64,000 nt of DNA from Saprospiraceae bacterium (GCA_041392805.1 JAWKLJ010000002.1:2743001-2807000), one strand, 5' to 3'; numbered from the stretch's first letter, positions 36,161 through 45,353 are shown. Notes: generated by a model from the letters alone, not told the origin. A program made the numbers and translations.

Positions 36161-37642
36161 ATGAAAAATATAAAACTCATCACCTGTGTTATCCTATTGC
36201 TCTTTTCCTGTGAAAAGGAATTACTGGAAAAGAGCCCTATTATCGGGGTAACTGAAGAGAATTTTTACAAAACTGCAGCAGATGCCGTTTCTGCTATCAA
36301 TGCGGCCTATGCCGCCCTCCAATTTGAAATGACCCCAGGCGGGCATTTTCGTTGGTTCTGGGGGGATATCTTGTCTGATGATTCAACGACTGGGGGCTCT
36401 GGCCCTAATGATCAACCTGATTTGATAGCCCTGGAGAATTTTAAGGGATTGACCGATACCGAATACCTTGAAGGAGAGTGGGCTGCAGACCTGGAAGGCA
36501 TCTACCGGGCGAATATTGTCTTGGAAAGGGTGCCTGGTATAGAAATGGACACCAAATTGAAAAACCGGGTATTAGGCGAAGCTAAATTCATCAGGGCTTG
36601 GTTTTTTTACAACCTCGTCACCCTGTTTGGTGATGTACCGAAGGTAGATCACGTTTTAGCACCGAGCGAATACAATCTACCAAGGTCACCGGCCTCCGAG
36701 ATTTGGGCCTTAATTGAGCAGGATTTGACAACAGCGATCCCCGATTTGTGGCTCAAAAGCGAACTTGGCCAGGCGGATGTTGGGCGGATTACAAAAGGAG
36801 CGGCACAAGCCCTGTTGGTTAAAACCTATTTATATCAATCCAAGTGGATTGAGGCTCAATCGGTAGCGGAGGATATTGTCGCATCAAACGAATATCGTCT
36901 GGTAGATAATTATGCCCAGCTATTTACGCTTGCTGGGGAGAACAATGCCGAATCCATTTTTGAAATACAATACATGAATGCTTCGGGTGGAAATTGGGGC
37001 AGGAACAATGCCAATGAGGGCACTTTTACCAATGTTTTTCAGCGTGCCAGGGGGCAATTTGAAGGTTATGGATTCAATTTACCGACCCAAGATTTTGTTG
37101 ATGAGTTTTTCAAAGAAGGATTTGAGGATCCTCGGTTGAAATCAACGGTCTTTAGGGTTGGAGACGTCATGGGAGATCGGGGCATTTTTAACAAGGAAGC
37201 CACCGGTTTTCCACACGATTATTACCCTAAAAAGTACTTCAATAATAAAAATGAAGAAGCGCCATTTGGGGATCCTAACCCCAATGGGGGCACCAATGAT
37301 CGGGTGATTCGTTATGCAGACGTCTTATTGATGCATGCCGAAGCAAGTTATCATAATGGAAATGAAGCTGCGGCGCTTCGCTCATTGAATCTTGTCCGTA
37401 AAAGAGTAAATATCCCTGAGGTAAATGCGTCGGGTCAGGCTTTATTAGATGCCATTTACCACGAACGCAGGGTAGAGCTTGGTTTGGAAGGCCACCGCTA
37501 TTTTGATTTAATTAGAACAGGAAGAGGGCCTGCGGTATTGGGGGCTTTAGGTTTTAAGCAGGGCATACACGAGGTATTGCCGATACCCGAATCCCAGATC
37601 CAGGCCACCAATGGCGCCCTTACCCAAAACCCAGGTTATTAA
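36161..37642 (+). CDS. SusD/RagB-family surface glycan-binding lipoprotein
   Basis: A 493-residue lipoprotein with the lipobox L-F-S-C (Cys near 17) and the usual SusD plan. The N-terminal L-L-E-K-S-P, then F-Y-K-T-A-A-D-A-V-S-A-I-N-A-A-Y-A (about 36-52), E-A-K-F-I-R-A-W-F-F-Y-N-L-V-x-L-F-G-D-V-P near 142-162 and the C-terminal E-R-R-V-E-L-G-L-E-G-H-R-Y-F-D-L-I-R near 435-452 are diagnostic. It forms the lid over the SusC barrel and delivers oligosaccharides. It is co-transcribed with susC and the downstream lipoprotein (9-nt gap). Confidence 0.95.
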   Translation: MKNIKLITCVILLLFSCEKELLEKSPIIGVTEENFYKTAADAVSAINAAYAALQFEMTPGGHFRWFWGDILSDDSTTGGSGPNDQPDLIALENFKGLTDTEYLEGEWAADLEGIYRANIVLERVPGIEMDTKLKNRVLGEAKFIRAWFFYNLVTLFGDVPKVDHVLAPSEYNLPRSPASEIWALIEQDLTTAIPDLWLKSELGQADVGRITKGAAQALLVKTYLYQSKWIEAQSVAEDIVASNEYRLVDNYAQLFTLAGENNAESIFEIQYMNASGGNWGRNNANEGTFTNVFQRARGQFEGYGFNLPTQDFVDEFFKEGFEDPRLKSTVFRVGDVMGDRGIFNKEATGFPHDYYPKKYFNNKNEEAPFGDPNPNGGTNDRVIRYADVLLMHAEASYHNGNEAAALRSLNLVRKRVNIPEVNASGQALLDAIYHERRVELGLEGHRYFDLIRTGRGPAVLGALGFKQGIHEVLPIPESQIQATNGALTQNPGY

Positions 37643-37651
37643 ACTTTAAAA

Positions 37652-38485
37652 ATGAAGAACATGTGGTTTAAACATATCATTAAGCTTGGTTTGCTCAGCA
37701 CCATATTGTGCTCCTGCGAAGCTTTTAAAGAGAAGGATATCACTATTCCTGATTTGCCAACAGCACCTATTATGGAGATCACCCCTTTAGCAGATAATCC
37801 GAATCGTTTGCTTATCAAGGATTTATCGGATGGTTTTTTTTCTAGGGTATGGAGCTTGCCCGGCGGTACACCCAATAAATCTACTATGGCGGTAGATACC
37901 ATTTTATTTACAAAAGCAGGAACTTATACGATTAGCCTTTATACTGCCAAAGAGGGTGGCGGAGGTACCTCTTCAAGCAGCCAGACTATCACCATAGATC
38001 AGGATGCTGCGGTGACTTGTTCTGATGAAATCACACTACTGGTTGGAGGTTGTGAAACGCTTAGCAGCAAATGTTGGACTTTTTCAACGGTAGCTGGTAC
38101 GATAACCGTTGGCCCTTTTCCAGGCTCAGGCGAATGGTATACCTCGCCAATAGCTGGTTTAGTCCCTGAGCAGTATGATGATGCTTTTTGTTTTGGGTTT
38201 GATAATGCCCGGTTTCAATACGAAAACAATGGATCGACCGTTGATCCTTGGAATGGCTACCAGGCGGTGGCTTATTCGCCACCCAAAGACCATACTTGGC
38301 TTTTGGTTCCCGGAGCGGGAGAAAATGGCGAAACCCGCATTGTGCTGCCGGAGGGCGCCTTTATGGGGGTGTGGGATTCTGGCCCATTATACGATATTGT
38401 ATCACTGACCGAATCTACCCTGGTTGTGCGAAGTAAAATCGTAGGAACCGATGGTTGGTTCGAACTTACCTTTGTTTCACTATAA
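37652..38485 (+). CDS. Surface lipoprotein of the glycan locus (SusE/F-position, PKD-like)
   Basis: A 277-residue lipoprotein with the lipobox L-C-S-C (Cys near 22). An N-terminal PKD-like sandwich (about 35-115, with F-S-R-V-W-S-L-P-G-G-T-P and the A-G-T-Y-T-I-S-L-Y turn) leads through a short serine/glycine stretch to a C-terminal domain of about 140 residues that I do not recognise. That domain carries several Trp residues (W-Y-T-S-P, D-P-W-N-G-Y, T-W-L-L-V-P) of the kind used in sugar binding. Its position after SusD matches surface glycan-binding proteins of laminarin and other glycan loci. A binding role is likely; the ligand is inferred from the GH16 neighbours. Confidence 0.72.
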   Translation: MKNMWFKHIIKLGLLSTILCSCEAFKEKDITIPDLPTAPIMEITPLADNPNRLLIKDLSDGFFSRVWSLPGGTPNKSTMAVDTILFTKAGTYTISLYTAKEGGGGTSSSSQTITIDQDAAVTCSDEITLLVGGCETLSSKCWTFSTVAGTITVGPFPGSGEWYTSPIAGLVPEQYDDAFCFGFDNARFQYENNGSTVDPWNGYQAVAYSPPKDHTWLLVPGAGENGETRIVLPEGAFMGVWDSGPLYDIVSLTESTLVVRSKIVGTDGWFELTFVSL

Positions 38486-38502
38486 TTTGAACTTGCGCTA
38501 AG

Positions 38503-39342
38503 ATGAAAAGAGCATATTGGTGGTGCATAGGCCTTGGGTTCTGCCTGAGTTGCAATAGCACGAAAAACATAGAACAGGAAGCATTTCAATTGGTGTGGTC
38601 AGATGAATTTGACCAAGAAGGTTTGCCTGATACGACCAAATGGAGTTACGATGTAGGGACAGCCTGTGATCAACCAGCTGGTTGTGGCTGGGGCAACAAT
38701 GAGTTGCAATATTATACGGCGCATAGACCAGAAAATGCAAGGATAGCGCATGGGCGCCTAATTATCGAGGCACACCAAGAGCCTTATCAAGAAGATCGCA
38801 AGTATACCTCCGCTCGATTGGTTTCCAAAGGCAAAGGAGACTGGCGATATGGTAAATTTGATTTCCGCGCTAAATTGCCACATGGAAAAGGTACCTGGGC
38901 CGCTATTTGGATGTTGTCCTCAGAGTGGAAATATGGTGGCTGGCCGCAAAGTGGAGAAATTGACATCATGGAATATGTAGGATTCGAAAAGGATTCAATA
39001 ACTGGTACCATTCATACGGAGGCTTATAACGGAATGTTGGGCACTCAGCAGGGTGGGGGTATTCGTTTCCCAACAGTCGAAGACACTTTTCATACCTATT
39101 CTTTGGAATGGACGGAAGACAAGATGGATTGGTTAATAGATGGACAGCTTTACTATACCTTTCAGAACGACAAAAAAGGGATAGCTTCCTGGCCCTTTGA
39201 CCAAACCTTTCACCTCGTTCTCAACCTTGCGGTAGGCGGAAATTGGGGTGGGAGAGAAGGTATAGATGAAAACATTTGGCCGCAAAGGATGGAAATAGAC
39301 TATATCAGGGTTTACCAAAAAACTGAAAAAATTGCTTTATGA
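38503..39342 (+). CDS. GH16-family endo-beta-glucanase lipoprotein (laminarinase-like)
   Basis: A 279-residue lipoprotein (lipobox C-L-S-C near 13-16) consisting of one glycoside hydrolase family 16 domain. The catalytic motif E-I-D-I-M-E-Y-V-G gives the nucleophile E152, D154 and acid/base E157. Conserved W-G-N-N-E-L-Q-Y-Y and P-H-G-K-G-T-W-A-A-I-W-M-L flank it, typical of bacterial beta-1,3(4)-glucanases that retain configuration. The motif with the extra Met points to the laminarinase/lichenase-type group rather than agarases or carrageenases. It would cut the glucan at the cell surface before SusC/SusD import. The next GH16 gene overlaps it by 4 nt. Confidence 0.92.
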   Translation: MKRAYWWCIGLGFCLSCNSTKNIEQEAFQLVWSDEFDQEGLPDTTKWSYDVGTACDQPAGCGWGNNELQYYTAHRPENARIAHGRLIIEAHQEPYQEDRKYTSARLVSKGKGDWRYGKFDFRAKLPHGKGTWAAIWMLSSEWKYGGWPQSGEIDIMEYVGFEKDSITGTIHTEAYNGMLGTQQGGGIRFPTVEDTFHTYSLEWTEDKMDWLIDGQLYYTFQNDKKGIASWPFDQTFHLVLNLAVGGNWGGREGIDENIWPQRMEIDYIRVYQKTEKIAL

Positions 39343-40526
39343 AAAAAATATTAATCCTTTTCCTTTTTGTTTTTTTACTCTCTTGTGATCTTGAAAATGA
39401 ACTGCCATTGGATACCATTGTGCAACCCCCTAAGATTTCAATTTCAGATGCTAGTAGGCTTGAAGGAGATGAAAATGTATTGCTTTCCCTGGAAGTTAGC
39501 CTGTCTTGGCCTTACAACCAAGAAGTAAGTGTCGCCTACCAGACCCAAGAGGAAACAGCGCTGGAAGGTGTTGATTATTTACCAAGTGCAGGAACCTTGG
39601 TTTTTCCAGCTGGGGAGACGGTTCAAATGATTGAGGTTGAAATTATCGGAGAGAATATCCTGGAGACAGAAGAAAGTTTCAGAGTTGAACTAAGCCAGCC
39701 TGTGAACGCTGGGTTATTGGTTTTTGCTGCTCGAGGTATTATTCAAAATGATGATGATGCAACAGATTTGGTTATTCCTTCCACGGGCTATAGTACACCT
39801 ACTTCTTATGATGGGATGAGTTTGATTTGGAGCGATGAGTTCGATGGAACTGCTTTGAATACCTCGGATTGGACTTTTGAAATCGGAAATGGCAATAATG
39901 GCTGGGGAAATAACGAATTGCAATACTATCGACCGGAAAATACTTTTCTGGAAAATGGAAACCTGGTGATTGAGGCTAGAAAAGAATCTTTCAATGGCAG
40001 CGAATATACCTCTTCTCGGATCATAACGCAGGGCAAGCAACAATTCAGGTTTGGACGTATCGATATGCGAGCGGTTTTGCCGCAAGGACAAGGATTCTGG
40101 CCCGCGCTGTGGATGTTAGGGACAAAAATAAATGCCGTGGGATGGCCAGCCTGCGGGGAAATCGATATCATGGAATTGGTCGGTAATCAGCCAGGAAGGG
40201 TTCATGGGACGGTGCATTATGGAACAAGTGCAGCCAACAGACAACAAAATGGTGATTCTAAAGCGCTTGCTGGCACGGCCAAATTTGCGGAAGAATTTCA
40301 CGTTTTCTCCTTGGTCTGGCAACAAGATAAAATCCAGTGGTTGCTGGATGATGTAGTTTTTCATGAATTTACCAAAAGTGATGCGGGTATTTACCCCTAT
40401 CCCTTTAATGACAACTTCTTCCTTATTTTCAATTTGGCCGTAGGCGGAGATTGGCCGGGGCCTCCAAATGCAAATTCGGTTTTTCCCCAGCGATTGATCG
40501 TCGACTATGTACGATATTTTAGATAA
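39339..40526 (+). CDS. GH16-family endo-beta-glucanase lipoprotein with Calx-beta domain
   Basis: A 395-residue lipoprotein (lipobox L-L-S-C, Cys near 16). A Calx-beta domain at about 28-135 (S-R-L-E-G-D-E-N-V, L-E-G-V-D-Y-L-P-S-A-G-T-L, E-E-S-F-R-V-E-L-S-Q-P) is followed by a GH16 catalytic domain (about 155-395). The motif E-I-D-I-M-E-L-V-G gives E274, D276 and E279. It overlaps the preceding GH16 gene by 4 nt (ATGA). Two GH16 enzymes in tandem, one with a spacer domain, suggest cooperation on one beta-glucan with different reach or preference. A copy of the ATTTTACTCAGT motif starts 14 nt after its stop. Confidence 0.92.
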   Translation: MKKILILFLFVFLLSCDLENELPLDTIVQPPKISISDASRLEGDENVLLSLEVSLSWPYNQEVSVAYQTQEETALEGVDYLPSAGTLVFPAGETVQMIEVEIIGENILETEESFRVELSQPVNAGLLVFAARGIIQNDDDATDLVIPSTGYSTPTSYDGMSLIWSDEFDGTALNTSDWTFEIGNGNNGWGNNELQYYRPENTFLENGNLVIEARKESFNGSEYTSSRIITQGKQQFRFGRIDMRAVLPQGQGFWPALWMLGTKINAVGWPACGEIDIMELVGNQPGRVHGTVHYGTSAANRQQNGDSKALAGTAKFAEEFHVFSLVWQQDKIQWLLDDVVFHEFTKSDAGIYPYPFNDNFFLIFNLAVGGDWPGPPNANSVFPQRLIVDYVRYFR

Positions 40527-40539
40527 TTTTCTTTGTTTT

Positions 40540-40562
40540 ATTTTACTCAGTCGTAATTTTCT
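40540..40562 (+). repeat. ATTTTACTCAGT-NNN-AATTTTCT motif, copy 1
   Basis: This 23-bp sequence starts 14 nt after the second GH16 stop. It matches copies at 42253 and 55254 except for two of the three central bases, in the same orientation. Confidence 0.6.
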
Positions 40563-40688
40563 TTCAATTTAAACTGCCGAATCCAATAAATAAACACAGC
40601 ATTTTTTTGATTTTATCATAGCAAAGATGATTAGTGGATAGGGGAGTCCTGACGTATTAGAAAGTGACTCCCTTGTTTTTGTTCAATT

Positions 40689-40772
40689 GAAGTGGGAAAT
40701 GGGAAGTGGGACTGCCTCCGGCAGTTGAAAAGTGAGAAAATTGCGCTCTTGTGCCTTCCCACTTCCCCTTTC
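40689..40772. repeat. GGGAAGTGGGAA-type hairpin, copy C
   Basis: A left arm of two GAAGTGGGAA-type modules (40689-40710) pairs with 40754-40772 (CTTCCCACTTCCCCTTTC). A nested small hairpin, ACTGCC-TCC-GGCAGT, lies at 40711-40725. It sits between the second GH16 gene and the convergent oxidoreductase gene. Confidence 0.55.
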
Positions 40773-40815
40773 AAACAGGCAAACCAATGGTTTTCCCAAA
40801 GTATCAAAAGTCCCG

Positions 40816-42111
40816 CTAGTCTATCACCGGATACTCCCAATCCCCTCTGTATTCTCGTGCTAACAACTTATTGGCTTCCGGATCATCAATGATCTGTTCT
40901 TTTTCCCCATCCCATTTTAGGCTACGCCCCAATTTGTAAGACAATACGCCCAAAAGGCTGACATTTGTAGCCAAATGCCCTTTCTCAATATCGCAGGTTG
41001 GCCGTTTTTTATCCTCAATACTCTTGATAAAATCCGCCCAAAGTTCCTTGATATTTTGGTCGTCTGGCTTGTGAAGGGTTGGTTCTACATGAATAATTTC
41101 AGCACCCTTTTTGCTAGGGTAGAAGGTCCAGCCATCTCGCCATCCCATATGAAATGTACCTTCCGTCCCATAAAAATAACAACCGACATCAGGAGATTCG
41201 TTTGCGTTTTTAGCAGCGAGTTTGTGTTCCCAGTGTAGCGTGAAGGATTCAAATTCATACAGGGCGTATTGGGTATCTGGCGCCGTTGTGTTATCCTTTC
41301 TGACATGTCGGCCTCCGGTTGAATAAATCGTCTTAGGGTATTTCTCTTCGGTCCACCACAATACCTGATCGAACCAATGAATTCCCCAATCGCCGATGGT
41401 CCCATTGGCATAGTCCATAAATTGCCGGAACCCCTTGGGGTGTATCTGAGGATTATAATCGGTGTAAGGGGCAGGTCCACACCACATGTCCCAATCTAGT
41501 TCTTTGGGTGCTTCTTCGTTGGGAACCACCTTTCCTGGCCCGCCACCATAATTGACAAAGGCTTTAACGCTGCTAATTTGACCGGCTTTTCCTTGTTTCA
41601 GAAAGTCCATGCCAGACATGTTATGGGGAGAGACCCTGCGGTGGGTATCCACCTGAACGGTCCTTTCATATTTTCTAGCAGCGTTTAAGATGGCTCTTCC
41701 TTCCATAATCGTGTGGCCGATCGGTTTTTCCAAATAAACATGTGCCCCATGTTCGATCGCCATAATAGCCGGTAGGGCATGCCAATGGTCAGGAGTAGCA
41801 ATGATGACGATATCAGGTTTTTCCTTGGTGATCAGCTCCCTGTAGTCGGGGTAGGCTTTAGGTTTATCTCCATTCAGCTTTTTAATCTCCTCCTGCGCTG
41901 CTTTTAAGGCCCTGGTATCCACGTCGCAAATGGCGACAACCTTTGATCCTTGGTGCGCAATGGCCTCCCGGAGGATGTTCATTCCCCACCAACCCACCCC
42001 AATGATGGCTAGTTTGTACTTTTTGAAAGGGCGTGTAGCGCCAAGCAAGGGTAGGGCAGAAATACCCAAGGCTGCATTGGTCGATTGTTGGATAAATTTT
42101 CGTCGATCCAT
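40816..42111 (-). CDS. Exported Gfo/Idh/MocA-family oxidoreductase
   Basis: A 431-residue NAD(P)-dependent oxidoreductase. The N terminus M-D-R-R-K-F-I-Q-Q-S plus a hydrophobic stretch is a twin-arginine signal. The Rossmann motif G-V-G-W-W-G-M-N near 37-44 and the family E-K-P-I-G-H-T near 130-136 follow. Tat-exported members are frequent in Bacteroidota and Planctomycetota and act on sugars or glycosides in the periplasm. It lies next to the beta-glucan locus but on the opposite strand, so a role on its products is only positional inference. Segments such as D-W-G-I-H-W-F-D-Q place it with the typical exported group. Confidence 0.88.
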   Translation of the reverse strand: MDRRKFIQQSTNAALGISALPLLGATRPFKKYKLAIIGVGWWGMNILREAIAHQGSKVVAICDVDTRALKAAQEEIKKLNGDKPKAYPDYRELITKEKPDIVIIATPDHWHALPAIMAIEHGAHVYLEKPIGHTIMEGRAILNAARKYERTVQVDTHRRVSPHNMSGMDFLKQGKAGQISSVKAFVNYGGGPGKVVPNEEAPKELDWDMWCGPAPYTDYNPQIHPKGFRQFMDYANGTIGDWGIHWFDQVLWWTEEKYPKTIYSTGGRHVRKDNTTAPDTQYALYEFESFTLHWEHKLAAKNANESPDVGCYFYGTEGTFHMGWRDGWTFYPSKKGAEIIHVEPTLHKPDDQNIKELWADFIKSIEDKKRPTCDIEKGHLATNVSLLGVLSYKLGRSLKWDGEKEQIIDDPEANKLLAREYRGDWEYPVID

Positions 42112-42252
42112 ATGGTTATATTTCGTTTTGTTTAAAAATAGAAATTGTCAAAGAACTAAAATAAGGAGGAAATCCATTATTGCCACATTTTTGGACAAAC
42201 ATCAGTCTGGTTTCTGATGAACACCATTAATAATTTCATTTTTCAATAAACA

Positions 42253-42275
42253 ATTTTACTCAGTTAAAATTTTCT
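42253..42275 (+). repeat. ATTTTACTCAGT-NNN-AATTTTCT motif, copy 2
   Basis: This copy is identical over 23 bp to the one at 55254-55276 and lies between divergent genes. TTTTACTCAGTTAAAA at its centre is nearly self-complementary. Confidence 0.6.
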
Positions 42276-42472
42276 TTACAAAAAAAATATCATCCAACAA
42301 CATTTGATATTGTAATTTCCGATTTGCTATCGGCTTCTGGGGTGGGGAAAAGGTTTTCTTCAGAAAATAGCCTCAGATGCCATTTCACTACGGAAGTACA
42401 GCGGTATGGAGTATTTTTCGTCCAGTTTTAGAAGGGGTTTCTCCTTTTCTCTATTTATAGGTCGTTAATGCA

Positions 42473-42492
42473 TGTCCCCCCTTTGTCCCCCC
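42473..42492. promoter_or_regulatory. TGTCCCCCC direct repeat, 11-bp spacing
   Basis: TGTCCCCCC occurs at 42473-42481 and again at 42484-42492, about one helical turn apart, 69 nt upstream of the outer-membrane barrel gene. It is an operator-like arrangement in otherwise AT-rich DNA. Confidence 0.35.
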
Positions 42493-42560
42493 TGGTTTTC
42501 TTGCCTTTCCGGAAAAATAGGGAGATATTGAGTTGATAAATATTCAGCCTTAAAAACACA

Positions 42561-43289
42561 ATGATCATGAGACACTATCTTACCCTTATACTGCTATGCC
42601 TTGCGGGAAGTACCTACGCCCAATTGCCTGACGACGAATATTTTTTTGGATTCAAAGCAGGCGTTACCTACGCTTCTATTGACGAAATCAAAACCACCTT
42701 AATCCGGCCGGTTCATCCTGAATCGACATATAATACTAGTCTGAAATCTCGTTTTGGGGCGAGTGCAGGTATGTTTTTTTATTATAAATTTAGAGGAGGT
42801 TCCTTCCTTGCTATTCAACCAGAGGTCGTGTATGCCATGCAAGGGGGCGATTTTGCCTATGATGATATCAATGGCTTGGAATATTTAATCCAATTCAGGT
42901 ATGAATACTTAAATATCACGCCGCTGTTTAAAATTTATCCCCTTGCAGAATTTGGAGAAGGGGTTAGTGGGTTTAATGTAGGCATTGCCCCACAATTAGG
43001 GGTTAATTTGGCCAGCTCTAATATTGTATACACTTCCAATACGGAAGTCATTGGTCAGGATTTACAAATTCAGCAAAACCTAAGGGAAGTGCTAAAAGGG
43101 AAGACGGATGTCTCTATTGCCCTAAGTGTTGGTTTCGAAATTGGCCGACTTTTTCTGGAAGGTCGCTGGAACATTGGCATGAATGATGTCATCGAAACCC
43201 AAGCTAATGGCTATTACTTCATCGAAAATAAGAATAAGACGAATACCTACCAATTTACAGTCGGTTATGCGATTCCTTTTGACCAATAA
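42561..43289 (+). CDS. Outer-membrane beta-barrel protein (PorT-like)
   Basis: A 242-residue protein with a signal peptide ending S-T-Y-A-Q and a chain of alternating beta strands beginning F-G-F-K-A-G-V-T-Y-A-S. This matches the outer-membrane beta-barrel/PorT-like group common in Bacteroidota. The end Y-Q-F-T-V-G-Y-A-I-P-F is a typical last strand with aromatic residues. It comes 66 nt before the T9SS-exported protein gene and in the same direction as the RHS gene, so it may belong to that unit. A specific function cannot be named. Confidence 0.8.
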   Translation: MIMRHYLTLILLCLAGSTYAQLPDDEYFFGFKAGVTYASIDEIKTTLIRPVHPESTYNTSLKSRFGASAGMFFYYKFRGGSFLAIQPEVVYAMQGGDFAYDDINGLEYLIQFRYEYLNITPLFKIYPLAEFGEGVSGFNVGIAPQLGVNLASSNIVYTSNTEVIGQDLQIQQNLREVLKGKTDVSIALSVGFEIGRLFLEGRWNIGMNDVIETQANGYYFIENKNKTNTYQFTVGYAIPFDQ

Positions 43290-43355
43290 AGAAAGAGTTC
43301 TTTTAAAAAGTGTAAGCCAAAAGGGAGCAGTGGTATCACCGCAAATAAAAAACCT

Positions 43356-45323
43356 ATGAAAAAGTTATTCATCCTTATTTTTAACATCCTGATTTTTTTT
43401 CCTCTTGTTACGGCGCAAAAAACAATGCCAGGTGGGGTGGCTGGACTCAAAATTTGGTATTTATCAGCCGAAAAACCCGATGGCGAGGTTTACTGGGAGA
43501 GTAGAGTAGGAGGGGAGTCGGTCTTCTCGAAAGGGACTGCTCTAGGTCGTCATATGAATTTCAATTTGGCCTTTCTTCTTGAAGCAAGCAATAATGAATT
43601 GAGTTTTCCTTTTGAGGCAAGCCAGTTTCAGCAGGCTAGCTTTTTTAGCGTCTTCCACCCAGCAGATTCTTTTCTGGAGCGAAGCGTTTGGAGTTACCCT
43701 TATGCCGCAGGGAAGCATTTGGTCTTGACCACCCATCGAATGGCGGATCTGGGAAACGCGAAATTTATCAATTTTCTGGATACACCAAAGGGAATGCCTA
43801 CAATTAATGCTTATTACCAATACCTGCCCAGTACTCAAAAAGCAGCATCGCCTTCCAATTTCCTAATAGGAGGTAAACCAGCCATTCCCGATTTGCCAAT
43901 TGCCGCCTTTGAAGGAACAATGCCTGAGTTTTTGGTATATGACCGGGTTTTAACAGCCGACGAACAATTGAAAATAAGTTCTTATTTGGCTATTAAATAT
44001 GGCCTTTCTTTGCAAAAGAGTGATTACCTGGCAGCAGATGGTCAGGTGTTATGGAATGCAAAAGCGAATGCGGTTTTTTCCAATCGGATCACCGGCCTTG
44101 GCCGAGATGATACATCTGGTTTATACCAGAAACAATCGACCAACCAATCGACTTCCAAGCCTCTTTTAACAATCGGTGTGGAAGCCATTGCAGCTACTAA
44201 CCAGGATAATTCTGGCCAGATACCCAACCAGTCTTTTTTGCTTTGGGGCGATAACAATGGAAGCCTTTCCCCAGAAGAGGCAAAGGAAGCATCAAATTCA
44301 CGGTTGGCTCGGAAATGGTTAATGCAGGCAAGCGGGAGCGGACAACAACTTTCTACACAGCTTCAATTTGATTCAGATCAGTTGGAAGATTTTTTAAAAA
44401 CTGATGAGGTGCTTTGGTTGTGGGTTGACCGGAGTGGAAAAGGTACCTATGCCTTGGGAGAAGTGGATGTATTTAAAGGAGAAGGAAGTCACCAAAAAGG
44501 TGTTTTTCATTTTAATGATATTCATTGGGACACAGATGGTTCTGGCACGGATGTTTTCTCTTTTAGTGTAGGGCCAGATATGATCGCCAAGACCTGGGTG
44601 ACCTCACCCACCTGCCATCCCGCCACGGCCGGGGAAATCCACGTTGGAATAGCAGGCGGTGAACCACCTTACAGCGGCAGAATCCAATCCGTCAGCAACA
44701 ATTATTACATGGAATGGTCGGCCACTTCAGACAAGCTTCATACCTTTTCGTCCTTGGTTGCTGGGGAATATCAACTAACGGTGATAGATGCCAAACAACA
44801 TACCTACACAGCAAATATACTGCTGCAGAGCAAAGATGCACCCTTCTCCCAATTAGCCAAAAGGTATGCATTAAAAGAAAACACACCACTAGTTTTGGAT
44901 GCTGCTCTCGGCATGCCACCAGGCATTGCTTACCTTTGGACAACACCTGATGGACAACCTATTCACCAACCTAAAATTGTTATAGAAAGGGAAGGCTGGT
45001 ATCAATTAAACCTGGATTTGGCTGGCTGTGCTGCCCAACAGCTCATTAAAATAGACGAGGCCGAAGGCCACCCATTCAAAGCGATTCACCTTTATCCGAA
45101 TCCTATAAGGGTGGGGGAGGAATTTCAAATAAGAATAAGTCTGCATCAATCAAACCCTGTTCAGGTAAATATTATCGATGCAAGTGGTCGAACTATAAAA
45201 CAACAGCAATTTAAGGGAGCAGCTTATTATCGTTTTTCCAGCGTGCTTCCCTCCACAGGACAATACCATGTGCAATTCCAATCAGGGCATTCAAGTACCG
45301 CTTTGAGTTTAATTGTGCAATAA
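43356..45323 (+). CDS. T9SS-exported LamG/DUF8202-like protein upstream of the RHS gene
   Basis: A 655-residue secreted protein with a signal peptide (M-K-K-L-F to V-T-A-Q). Residues about 25-215 resemble a lectin-type sandwich, closing with the segment L-V-Y-D-R-V-L-T-A-D-E-Q-L-K-I-S-S-Y-L-A, followed by I-K-Y-G-L-S-L. This pattern is frequent in DUF8202-like secreted Bacteroidota proteins. A middle region (about 235-400) and an SprB-like or Ig-like repeat (C-H-P-A-T-A-G-E-I-H-V near 417-427) follow. The C-terminal 80 residues (I-H-L-Y-P-N-P then S-T-G-Q-Y-H-V-Q-F) are a T9SS type A sorting domain. It ends 30 nt before the RHS start, suggesting one transcript and a surface or delivery partner role. 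Confidence 0.78.
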   Translation: MKKLFILIFNILIFFPLVTAQKTMPGGVAGLKIWYLSAEKPDGEVYWESRVGGESVFSKGTALGRHMNFNLAFLLEASNNELSFPFEASQFQQASFFSVFHPADSFLERSVWSYPYAAGKHLVLTTHRMADLGNAKFINFLDTPKGMPTINAYYQYLPSTQKAASPSNFLIGGKPAIPDLPIAAFEGTMPEFLVYDRVLTADEQLKISSYLAIKYGLSLQKSDYLAADGQVLWNAKANAVFSNRITGLGRDDTSGLYQKQSTNQSTSKPLLTIGVEAIAATNQDNSGQIPNQSFLLWGDNNGSLSPEEAKEASNSRLARKWLMQASGSGQQLSTQLQFDSDQLEDFLKTDEVLWLWVDRSGKGTYALGEVDVFKGEGSHQKGVFHFNDIHWDTDGSGTDVFSFSVGPDMIAKTWVTSPTCHPATAGEIHVGIAGGEPPYSGRIQSVSNNYYMEWSATSDKLHTFSSLVAGEYQLTVIDAKQHTYTANILLQSKDAPFSQLAKRYALKENTPLVLDAALGMPPGIAYLWTTPDGQPIHQPKIVIEREGWYQLNLDLAGCAAQQLIKIDEAEGHPFKAIHLYPNPIRVGEEFQIRISLHQSNPVQVNIIDASGRTIKQQQFKGAAYYRFSSVLPSTGQYHVQFQSGHSSTALSLIVQ

Positions 45324-45353
45324 TCACATCCCATTGACTAAAATAAAACGAGT

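Larger units (their letters stand above)
42112..42560. other. Divergent intergenic region with repeat motif and TGTCCCCCC pair
   Basis: This 449-bp gap holds the ATTTTACTCAGT motif at 42253-42275 and a TGTCCCCCC direct repeat at 42473-42492. No convincing small gene was seen. Confidence 0.5.
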
